Of a DNA stretch of 37,322 nt, positions 6,914 through 12,610 are shown piece by piece. Source of the stretch: a virus. A model generated the notes under the pieces. It had not been told where the DNA came from. It did no database searches and was given only the letters and a program-made list of their open reading frames with translations. Location of the stretch: positions 1 to 37,322 of the IMG/VR virus record IMGVR_UViG_3300011013_000042; one strand, given 5' to 3'. The first letter of the stretch is position 1; each line of letters begins with the position of its first letter. The translations under genes were made by a program, and so were the position numbers.

Positions 6914-7007
6914 AATTAGAAAATATGGAAGGTAATAATTTAAAATAGATTATTCGCAATCAAGCGATTAAGTAACGTGGCCGTAAGTTTAGCGGCAAGG
7001 AGAAAGT

Positions 7008-7385
7008 ATGGCAAGAGTATTTAAGAAACGACCACTAAACGGGCCAAAGACATATAAGGCCTGGAAGGAGTGGCAAGAAGGTGACTACGTTGTAGGTAAA
7101 TTTGTAGCTACGTCAATTGACAAGTTCAAAAAAACCAATTGGCATTTAGAATTAATTGAATATAAATTTAAAGACGGCACAAAGCTACCAGAAAATAAGG
7201 TTTTAGGTCTTAATTCTACTGCCCTACTAGATAAGGTAATGGAAGGGGTAACGATTGGCGAAGTATTGCAAATTGATTATGACGGAACAGAAACTTTAAC
7301 TTCTGGCCCTTATGAAGGAAACGAGAGTCATAGTATGATAATCTCAATTCTTGAAGAAGAAGAACTAGACACAGACGGATTGTAA
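7008..7385 (+). CDS. Single-stranded DNA-binding-like protein
   Basis: A 125-residue protein predicted to be mostly beta strands (GDYVVGKFVATS, WHLELIEYKF, VLQIDYDGTE, HSMIISILEE), as in an OB fold, with a basic N terminus and a strongly acidic tail EEEELDTDGL. An acidic C-terminal tail on a small OB-like protein next to a polymerase and exonuclease is the hallmark of phage SSBs such as T7 gp2.5. AAGGAG precedes the ATG, and a 94-base spacer separates it from the polymerase, with a small GCCG/CGGC stem that could tune expression. The tail ends in leucine rather than the phenylalanine of bacterial SSB and may be a variant of the tip seen on its neighbours. No closer family is certain. Confidence 0.6.
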   Translation: MARVFKKRPLNGPKTYKAWKEWQEGDYVVGKFVATSIDKFKKTNWHLELIEYKFKDGTKLPENKVLGLNSTALLDKVMEGVTIGEVLQIDYDGTETLTSGPYEGNESHSMIISILEEEELDTDGL

Positions 7386-7387
7386 AG

Positions 7388-8260
7388 ATGAAAAGCGGTA
7401 TTTACAAAAAAATCTCTAATGAAGAGTATCACCGGGTTAGTAACAGCGAGAATGAGAGATCATACTCATCTTCGCAATTAAAAACCATGTTACAAAACCC
7501 AGAAGCATTTATTGATCAGTATATCCATAAAACAGTGCCGGGCCCCACAGGCGAAGCACTAGACATTGGCAATTACTATCACGCTCATTTCTTAGAACCT
7601 CACGCGCTTAATGAGTACGCTGTATTTAAAGGCAAGCAACGCAGAGGCATAGAATGGATAAATTTTAAGGCGGAAAACGAAGGTAAAACTATACTAACGC
7701 TAAAGGGACTTGCAGAAGCTAATATTTGCATAAAAGCTACTCAAGCAAGCCCATACGCAATGGATACGTTAAAGGGCGCTATGTACGAAGTCTCGCTTTA
7801 CGACATTTTAGAAGGCCTCCCGTGTAAAGTACGTTTTGATATTCTCTTCCTCTCGCAGAAGTTAAGTTACATTGCGGATCTCAAGAGTACCCGAGGTGAC
7901 GTAAAAGACCCAAAAAAGATCAAGAAGACAATACGCGAGCGAGATTATGACCTATCTGCTGCACAATATGTGGACATGATGAATAATTATCTCACACGTA
8001 AAAACCTCTTGACCAAGTATGCACCTATAACGCAATTTAGGTGGCCTTTTGCCTCAAAAGATCAAAAAATCTGTCGTGAATATGTTGCCGATAAGGCCAT
8101 GCTTGAACTTGGACGCTACAAGTATAAAAGAGCTATCGCATTAATTAAAAAACATCGTGCAAATAACTGGACGATTAAAGAAGAAAGAACTTCAATTGGG
8201 CCAGAGGGGTGGGAACTCCAAGCATGGAAACCGGAAGTAAAAAAGGAGAAAAAAAAATGA
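7388..8260 (+). CDS. PD-(D/E)XK exonuclease (RecE/DUF3799-like)
   Basis: A 290-residue nuclease. It opens with ISNEEYH, then a Ser-rich SSSQLKTML segment, GEALDIGNYYHAHFLEP with the conserved Gly and His, PCKVRFDIL with the first acidic residue, YIADLKSTRGD with the D-x-K catalytic pair, and a later AAQYVDMMNNY carrying the Q-x-x-x-Y element. This is the order seen in exodeoxyribonuclease VIII-like phage enzymes, which resect double-stranded ends for annealing recombination. It starts three bases after the SSB-like stop and overlaps the next start as ATGA. The partner annealase is not identifiable; the next gene is a candidate by position only. The C terminus is lysine-rich and lacks the shared tip. 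Confidence 0.8.
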   Translation: MKSGIYKKISNEEYHRVSNSENERSYSSSQLKTMLQNPEAFIDQYIHKTVPGPTGEALDIGNYYHAHFLEPHALNEYAVFKGKQRRGIEWINFKAENEGKTILTLKGLAEANICIKATQASPYAMDTLKGAMYEVSLYDILEGLPCKVRFDILFLSQKLSYIADLKSTRGDVKDPKKIKKTIRERDYDLSAAQYVDMMNNYLTRKNLLTKYAPITQFRWPFASKDQKICREYVADKAMLELGRYKYKRAIALIKKHRANNWTIKEERTSIGPEGWELQAWKPEVKKEKKK

Positions 8261-8805
8261 GTACAAGAATTAACAGCGTCACATTAAGCAAGTCTATTCA
8301 AACAGCAAGCGGTGATTGGGTAAAGTGTGAAGTTTCTGCTTCTAACTTTGAAAGCTATGGTGAAGCGGTAAAAGACCTGGTGGGGGATATTGAGTACACC
8401 TTGCTAGAAATGCAAGACACGCCTATGCCAGCTACTCCCGAAGCGGACGAAGCAGCAGCGGAAATTGAAGCAGAAACCGAAGCGGAAAAGAAAGCCGAAG
8501 CTAAGAAAGCTAAAGCAAAAGAGAAGAAAAAGGAGAAAGCTGAAAAGAAGTCTAAGACGACAAAAACTAAGGAAGTCGCTTACGACCGTGAAAACGATAC
8601 TCTTAAGAAAAAATTTGCAGAAGTCCTCACTAATGTCCTTCCTTCATGGAAAACAGATTGTAAGCCTAAAGCTGGGGAACTTTCCAAGGGCCTTAATGGT
8701 ATGGCTATGCTTGACAGTGATGGGAACGTCTTACCTAGTTTTGAAGAAGCCGTTAAAACTGGCCTTGCAGAGTACCTTCCAAACGAAGAAGAAGACGGCC
8801 TCTAA
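8257..8805 (+). CDS. Unknown protein with Ala/Lys/Glu-rich linker between exonuclease and helicase
   Basis: A 182-residue protein. Residues 1-55 form a small beta-rich domain (RINSVTLSKSIQ, WVKCEVSASN) of a type often found beside phage recombination nucleases. Residues 60-110 are a low-complexity charged stretch of Ala, Glu and Lys that is probably an extended helix or linker. A C-terminal domain follows (LKKKFAEVLTNVLPSW to AEYLP), ending in EEEDGL. ATG 8257 is chosen because AAGGAG is eight bases upstream and the ATGA overlap with the exonuclease couples them. The two-domain, long-linker plan suggests bridging partners. An annealase or exonuclease partner role is a guess from the neighbourhood. 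Confidence 0.5.
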   Translation: MSTRINSVTLSKSIQTASGDWVKCEVSASNFESYGEAVKDLVGDIEYTLLEMQDTPMPATPEADEAAAEIEAETEAEKKAEAKKAKAKEKKKEKAEKKSKTTKTKEVAYDRENDTLKKKFAEVLTNVLPSWKTDCKPKAGELSKGLNGMAMLDSDGNVLPSFEEAVKTGLAEYLPNEEEDGL

Positions 8806-8808
8806 TCT

Positions 8809-10065
8809 GTGGCAATAACTTTAGAAAAGCATCAAGTGGAGGGCCTGGAATATGCTATGGCCCATCACTACTGTATCAATGGGGACGAGGCCGGAGTAGG
8901 TAAAACTTTTCAGGCCTTGGCCCTTGCCCAAAAAACTAAACTTAATACCTTAATTGTTTGCCCTGCATTTCTAAGGGAAAATTGGCTAAGCGAGATTAAG
9001 ATTTTCGCCCCTCATAAGGGCGTTACGGTTTTTAGGAAAAGGGCCCAGATATACTTCCCCTTTGATACAGATTTAGTGATTATATCTTATTCCCTAGTAG
9101 AGCACGCAAAGGAGTGTTTCCATTGGGCCGAGTTAATTATTGCTGATGAGGTACATATGGTAAAAAATATGGAGTGTGCTAGAGGAATATTATTTCATCA
9201 AAGACTTTTTGAGTCGGAGGCCGAGAGATTTATAGGGCTAACTGGAACGCCCATTAAAAATCATGTAAGTGACTTTTATTCTCTCCTGGGGCTTACGTCT
9301 TATAATACTAAGCCTACTTCTGGCCTTGATATATTCGTGGACTACCCCACACCAATAGACTTTAACGAAGAGTTTTGTCTAAGTAGAGTGCAAAGGACTA
9401 GAGAAGGATACGTCAAAAAGTATTTTGGCTTAAAGAATATTGTTAGGCTAAAGAAGTATTTAAAAGGTTGTTTCATAAGCCGAAAGGCCGCCAATGTTTT
9501 AGACTTAAAGAAGCCAGTGTATAAGCACGTGCTTGTAGACTACAAGGTTAAAGAAGATAGAGAACTTTGGGACGACTTCCAGAAAAATAAGTCCGTCAGT
9601 TCTAAAAGTAAATGCAAAAATGCATTACTTAAAGCAAAGTTTACGGCAAAATATGTTAAAGGATTAATGCTTGAAAACCCTGATAAATTTTACCTTTGTT
9701 TTTCTGACCATATTGATGCTACTGAAATGGTGGCCACAGAGCTAAATTGTCTGGCCGTCACAGGAAAAGTCCCCGCTAGAAGAAGAGGGAAAATAGCTTT
9801 AGAGTATCAAACAGGAAAACATAAAGTCTTGGCGGCCACGATTGGATCATTTTCCGAAGGGGTTAATTTATTTAAGAGTCATAATCTTATCTTAAATGAT
9901 TTTCCTTGGGTGCCTGGAGACATAGAGCAATTGTTTAGACGCATATTACGTAAAGGTCAAAAAGAAGTTTGCACCTTTCACATAATAGGTGGAAGTGAAC
10001 AAGATAGATATATTAATAATTTGCTACTGCAAAAAACTAAAGTAGTCAAGGAGGTTATAGAATGA
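8809..10065 (+). CDS. SNF2-type DEAD/DEAH helicase
   Basis: A 418-residue superfamily 2 ATPase. It begins with the Q-like motif LEKHQVEGLEYA, then Walker A DEAGVGKT at 26-33, motif Ia-like IVCPAFLRENW, Walker B DEVH at 113-116, motif III LTGTP at 144-148, and motif VI QLFRRILRKGQ near 380. The SNF2 hallmarks are the HQ start, PxxLxxNW and the RxxRxGQ end. Phage members are thought to remodel or unwind branched DNA in replication and recombination. It starts with GTG four bases after the preceding TAA in the same frame, so it is translated by reinitiation. There is no nuclease or DNA-binding extension, making it short for the family. Confidence 0.85.
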   Translation: MAITLEKHQVEGLEYAMAHHYCINGDEAGVGKTFQALALAQKTKLNTLIVCPAFLRENWLSEIKIFAPHKGVTVFRKRAQIYFPFDTDLVIISYSLVEHAKECFHWAELIIADEVHMVKNMECARGILFHQRLFESEAERFIGLTGTPIKNHVSDFYSLLGLTSYNTKPTSGLDIFVDYPTPIDFNEEFCLSRVQRTREGYVKKYFGLKNIVRLKKYLKGCFISRKAANVLDLKKPVYKHVLVDYKVKEDRELWDDFQKNKSVSSKSKCKNALLKAKFTAKYVKGLMLENPDKFYLCFSDHIDATEMVATELNCLAVTGKVPARRRGKIALEYQTGKHKVLAATIGSFSEGVNLFKSHNLILNDFPWVPGDIEQLFRRILRKGQKEVCTFHIIGGSEQDRYINNLLLQKTKVVKEVIE

Positions 10066-10505
10066 AGGTCAAGACTAAACGAAAGTACAAAGGGATAATA
10101 ATCCATTGCTCGGATAGCGATAGACTACAACATGACAGCATGGAGGCCATAAAGGAGTGGCATTTAGAAAACGGATTCGACGACATAGGTTATCACTACG
10201 TAGTAACTAAAACCCGTGGCGTAGAGACAGGAAGAGACATAAATAAATTTGGGGCCCACGCTAGAAACTATAATAGAAATTATATAGGTGTTTGCTTAAC
10301 TGGCCGTAGCATGTACACACATGATCAGTTTGAGACTACCGCGCAATTGTGTCGCACACTTATGCAAACATTTGGCATTCCATTGAAAAACATTATACCG
10401 CATAATGAAGTAAACTTAGATAAGACTTGTCCAAACTTTGATATTAAAGCAATATTATACCCTAGAATAAAGGAGCTACAGCTATATGAAACCCACGAAC
10501 AGTAA
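10062..10505 (+). CDS. N-acetylmuramoyl-L-alanine amidase (T7 lysozyme-like endolysin)
   Basis: A 147-residue Amidase_2 enzyme that cleaves the amide bond between muramic acid and the peptide stem. Zinc ligands are the His of IIHCSDS near residue 16, the His of IIPHNEV near 112 and the Cys of DKTCPNFD; GYHYVV and GAHARN supply further conserved histidines. The size and plan match T7 gp3.5. As in T7 it sits among DNA-metabolism genes, not with the holin-like genes, and has no signal peptide, so it needs a holin for access. AAGGAGG lies seven bases before ATG 10062, which overlaps the helicase stop. In T7 this protein also inhibits the phage RNA polymerase; none is encoded here, so that second role is not expected. 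Confidence 0.9.
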   Translation: MKVKTKRKYKGIIIHCSDSDRLQHDSMEAIKEWHLENGFDDIGYHYVVTKTRGVETGRDINKFGAHARNYNRNYIGVCLTGRSMYTHDQFETTAQLCRTLMQTFGIPLKNIIPHNEVNLDKTCPNFDIKAILYPRIKELQLYETHEQ

Positions 10506-11001
10506 CTTACACGAAAACAACACAGTAAAGGAAAATGACACAAATCTTCTAGTCAATTTCGATAAGCGTAAAATTGTAATGTACCAAAAAGCACAGAAGG
10601 AAAAAATTTTTGTGGTCGGGGACGAAGCACTTAGACTTGGAATGAAAGCCGACTATTCCCATCTGGATTATTTGCTATCAATTATTAAGTTCCGTGAAGA
10701 AGGCACAAGGCTAGAAGATCTGACAGTGCTTTGGGGTCATCTTTGGGAGTATCTAGGGCCCGTGCTTACCTCTTACAAAAATATATCTAATGCTTTCTTG
10801 GCCTTAGAACAGGATCAAAATGAGGTGCTTGGCGAATACGGTGAAAACGCGCTAGAATTAAAGATATATAAAGGATTTTTAAAGACCCGTACCGAGCTAG
10901 CGAGGCGGCAATTTGAAGTATATCGACGCGAAGTTACTCGACAGCAAAATGAGAGACTTAAAAAGATACAAGAAGAAAACGAGGAGAAGAAAAGATTATA
11001 A
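10486..11001 (+). CDS. Unknown helical protein
   Basis: A 171-residue protein I cannot assign. A polar Asn/Thr-rich N terminus leads to a strand (EKIFVVGDEALRLG), a helical middle (LDYLLSIIKFREEG, LEDLTVLWGHLWEYLG) and a long basic C-terminal coiled coil (residues 125-171, rich in Arg, Glu, Gln and Lys). It overlaps the amidase by 20 bases with AGGAG ten bases upstream of its ATG, so it is expressed with the early genes. The coiled coil suggests self-association or binding to a partner. No signal peptide or membrane segment is seen. Confidence 0.6.
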   Translation: MKPTNSNLHENNTVKENDTNLLVNFDKRKIVMYQKAQKEKIFVVGDEALRLGMKADYSHLDYLLSIIKFREEGTRLEDLTVLWGHLWEYLGPVLTSYKNISNAFLALEQDQNEVLGEYGENALELKIYKGFLKTRTELARRQFEVYRREVTRQQNERLKKIQEENEEKKRL

Positions 11002-11051
11002 AACTCGAAGAAAACTTAATTTTAAAAGTAAAAAACAAGGGAAGCTGCTTC

Positions 11052-11201
11052 GTGCAAAGGTACGAAGGAAACCTTCAAGAGATAATGAGTTACATGATGA
11101 ACTACAACTTGCAGATAGCGAGCGGCCTAGAATTTAGGGTGTATAAGGAAGGAGAGGAAAGGCCATCTGTCTTTATATCAAAAGGAAAATCAAGGCTTTA
11201 A
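11052..11201 (+). CDS. Small unknown protein at the end of the early operon; true start may be AUU at 10995
   Basis: From GTG 11052, with AAGGGA nine bases upstream, this gives 49 residues ending VFISKGKSRL. The frame remains open back to 10962, and the residues upstream of the GTG (IIKLEENLILKVKNKGSCF) look like the natural first strand of the same domain. No ATG, GTG or TTG is available there, but AGGAG at 10982-10986 stands eight bases before ATT 10995, which would give 68 residues. The protein looks like a small alpha/beta domain of unknown role. Its last 12 bases overlap the end of the lipoprotein gene on the other strand. Confidence 0.5.
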   Translation: MQRYEGNLQEIMSYMMNYNLQIASGLEFRVYKEGEERPSVFISKGKSRL

Positions 11202-11486
11202 TTTTCTACGGACACGAAGAGTAAAGCCTTGCGATCTTAATTCCTTAAGTTTATCAACCTCATTAAATTCTATTCTTTTTTGCGCAAAAGACTTACACTT
11301 GCCAAAAATGCTCCTCTTGTCGCACCAATTATAGACAATTGCTTTTAAGTCCCTGGATATTTCATACTCCCTTAAGGCTTTCTTTTCTGGCAAGATATTC
11401 TTCGCCAAGGACGAGCAACTCACGCTCATAATCATGCAAAACGCGATTATCCAAAAAGTCCGTAGGTTTATGGCCAGGGTAATCAT
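11190..11486 (-). CDS. Small lipoprotein, possible outer-membrane spanin
   Basis: A 98-residue protein with a hydrophobic N-terminal signal segment (LRTFWIIAFCMIM) ending in SVSCSS, an imperfect lipobox, followed by a basic periplasmic part with two more cysteines. GGAG eight bases upstream favours ATG 11486 over GTG 11495. Its first third overlaps the preceding gene in another reading frame by 125 bases, as Rz1 overlaps Rz in many Gram-negative phages. It is last in the late operon, after holin-like genes, which also suits a spanin. The lipobox -3 residue is Ser rather than Leu, so lipidation is not certain. Confidence 0.5.
   Translation of the reverse strand: MITLAINLRTFWIIAFCMIMSVSCSSLAKNILPEKKALREYEISRDLKAIVYNWCDKRSIFGKCKSFAQKRIEFNEVDKLKELRSQGFTLRVRRKLKP
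11191..11231. terminator. Bidirectional stem-loop between converging operons
   Basis: CAAGGCTTTA (11191-11200) and TAAAGCCTTG (11222-11231) are perfect complements with a 21-base loop. The early (+) and late (-) operons end head-on here, and the stem lies within both final coding ends. The minus-strand side is followed by ATTTTCCTTTTG, a fair T tract; the plus side has none, so termination is likely stronger for the late transcript. Confidence 0.5.
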
Positions 11487-11634
11487 GACGGTCACTCCAA
11501 GAAGGTTTATTAAATTCCTTAAGATACTTCTCTTGCACCTTTACAAGCCTCTTAATGAAACCATATCTTTTATTGTGATTCCATGCAAGTAAAGCTTGCT
11601 CTAACACACTAGCTATTATGGTGAAAGAGTCCAT
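11362..11634 (-). CDS. Unknown lysis-cassette protein overlapping the lipoprotein gene
   Basis: A 90-residue protein. The first 18 residues are amphipathic (DSFTIIASVLEQALLAW) but too short and polar for a clear membrane span; the rest is charged and helical with two likely helices (IKRLVKVQEKYLKEF, VLHDYERELLVLGEEYLARKE). Its ATG overlaps the stop of the holin-like gene as TAATG and its 3' part overlaps the lipoprotein gene in a different frame. By position it would be the inner-membrane spanin, but the absence of a firm transmembrane helix is against that. It could instead be a cytosolic lysis regulator. Confidence 0.5.
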   Translation of the reverse strand: MDSFTIIASVLEQALLAWNHNKRYGFIKRLVKVQEKYLKEFNKPSWSDRHDYPGHKPTDFLDNRVLHDYERELLVLGEEYLARKESLKGV

Positions 11635-11816
11635 TATTGCTTTAAGACTACTTTATCCTTAGTGACGTAACGAAGGATAATAGAAATACTGCCCCATAAC
11701 ATCCCTATTTCTACGGCATGTCCCTGGAGATAGGTCTCAATAGGAGGATACAAAGGCGCAAATGCGCTAACAATACCGAACCAAAAAGTCTTAGACGCTA
11801 ATATGTGCTTATTCAT
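11634..11816 (-). CDS. Holin-like small membrane protein
   Basis: A 60-residue protein with two hydrophobic segments, KTFWFGIVSAFAPLYPP (9-25) and IGMLWGSISIILRYVT (37-52), separated by a short polar turn, and a charged C terminus. Small two-span proteins of this pattern (SKTFWFG then LRYVTK) in phage lysis cassettes are probable holins that permeabilise the inner membrane to release the amidase. GGGAGG lies a few bases before ATG 11816. It overlaps the upstream small membrane gene by four bases (ATGA) and the downstream gene by one. Confidence 0.6.
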   Translation of the reverse strand: MNKHILASKTFWFGIVSAFAPLYPPIETYLQGHAVEIGMLWGSISIILRYVTKDKVVLKQ

Positions 11817-11998
11817 ATTCCTCCCTTGAGTAAATAATTTTTTATCTCTCTTATGTCTGATTTTATTTCTAATAAAGTATCATGTACAGCAATATCATTC
11901 GCCTTTAGGCCTATAACATCAGTGTACATACCAAAAAAAGTAGATATTAACCCCACAGTAATTGCAGTTAAAATCCCCCAAGTAAATTTATTTTTGAT
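11813..11998 (-). CDS. Small membrane protein with coiled coil, apparent AUC start
   Basis: A 61-residue frame with a clear protein pattern: a basic start KNKFTW, one membrane helix (GILTAITVGLISTFFGM, residues 8-24), then a charged heptad-like helix (LKANDIAVHDTLLEIKSDIR) and a lysine-rich end. It is open from the TAG stop of the upstream gene in the same frame and has no ATG, GTG or TTG before the membrane helix. AGGGGG lies five bases before ATC 11998, which read as the initiator would give a typical (M)KNKFTWG beginning. Its stop overlaps the holin-like ATG as ATGA, strong support for a real gene. It could be a second holin, an antiholin or an inner-membrane spanin. TAG readthrough from the secreted protein upstream is the alternative. 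Confidence 0.55.
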   Translation of the reverse strand: MKNKFTWGILTAITVGLISTFFGMYTDVIGLKANDIAVHDTLLEIKSDIREIKNYLLKGGI

Positions 11999-12007
11999 AA
12001 CTACCCC

Positions 12008-12610
12008 CTACCTATTGGATAAATACTTACAGACTAGTAACTGAAAAGGCTCAGAAATTGTGCCGCAATCGAAATTTTTTATATCCTTTAGAGCGTTTTC
12101 AGACGTAACTCTTTTAGCCTTACTATTGCTGTTTTTAGTATCAATAAGCGCAAGTTCGGCCTCCATGCAATCCAGTAAAACAGTGTCACGGTCGATTTGC
12201 GCCTGTCTTATAATAGCATTCGGGTTAATAACATTGGGATGGCCACAAGAGCGAAGTATAGAAATCCGGGATCTCAAATTTTTAAAGCGGAGATTCCAAA
12301 TTCGGTCGGCCTCTAACTCTGCAAGGATAATATCCACTTTACTTATAAGAGTATTTCTTTTAGGTTTTGGCTTTGCCAATAATCTTTGGTAACTAGTTTT
12401 ATTGTCGTTCAATGTCCTAGGGAGAAAAGAATATATGCTATTAAGCTCATCGCAATTAGTGTCAAAACACTTCTGATAAATAACAAATTCCACCTCTCTT
12501 ATTCCTGGGGAGTATAACCTTAAAGCTGCACCAAAGTGTTTCTCTAGCTCAGCATTAGTTGCCGAAAATAAATTACTGGAAAACAATATAAATAAAAGTA
12601 TAAATTTCAT
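12008..12610 (-). CDS. Secreted protein of unknown function
   Basis: A 200-residue protein starting MKFILLFILFSSNLFSATNA, a typical signal peptide with cleavage near Ser-Ala. The mature part is helical and contains four cysteines, with pairs CFDTNCDE and, later, single Cys near DCMEAE and at LLVCKY, so disulfides in the periplasm are likely. No enzymatic motif is recognised. ATG 12610 overlaps the TAA of the giant fibre-like gene as TAATG, and AAGGT is present upstream. It precedes the lysis genes. Possible roles are a periplasmic lysis aid or a surface or exclusion factor; none is demonstrated. Confidence 0.6.
   Translation of the reverse strand: MKFILLFILFSSNLFSATNAELEKHFGAALRLYSPGIREVEFVIYQKCFDTNCDELNSIYSFLPRTLNDNKTSYQRLLAKPKPKRNTLISKVDIILAELEADRIWNLRFKNLRSRISILRSCGHPNVINPNAIIRQAQIDRDTVLLDCMEAELALIDTKNSNSKAKRVTSENALKDIKNFDCGTISEPFQLLVCKYLSNR

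Noticed and set aside
10913-11137. Plus-strand 74-codon Lys/Arg-rich frame
   Set aside because: Composition is a frame-shifted reading of the coiled coil of the preceding gene; the other frame here (10995-11201) has better protein character.
11853-12044. Plus-strand frame of 63 codons opposite the lysis genes
   Set aside because: It is the antisense of the small membrane protein frame, which has clear membrane and coiled-coil pattern and coupling to its neighbours.
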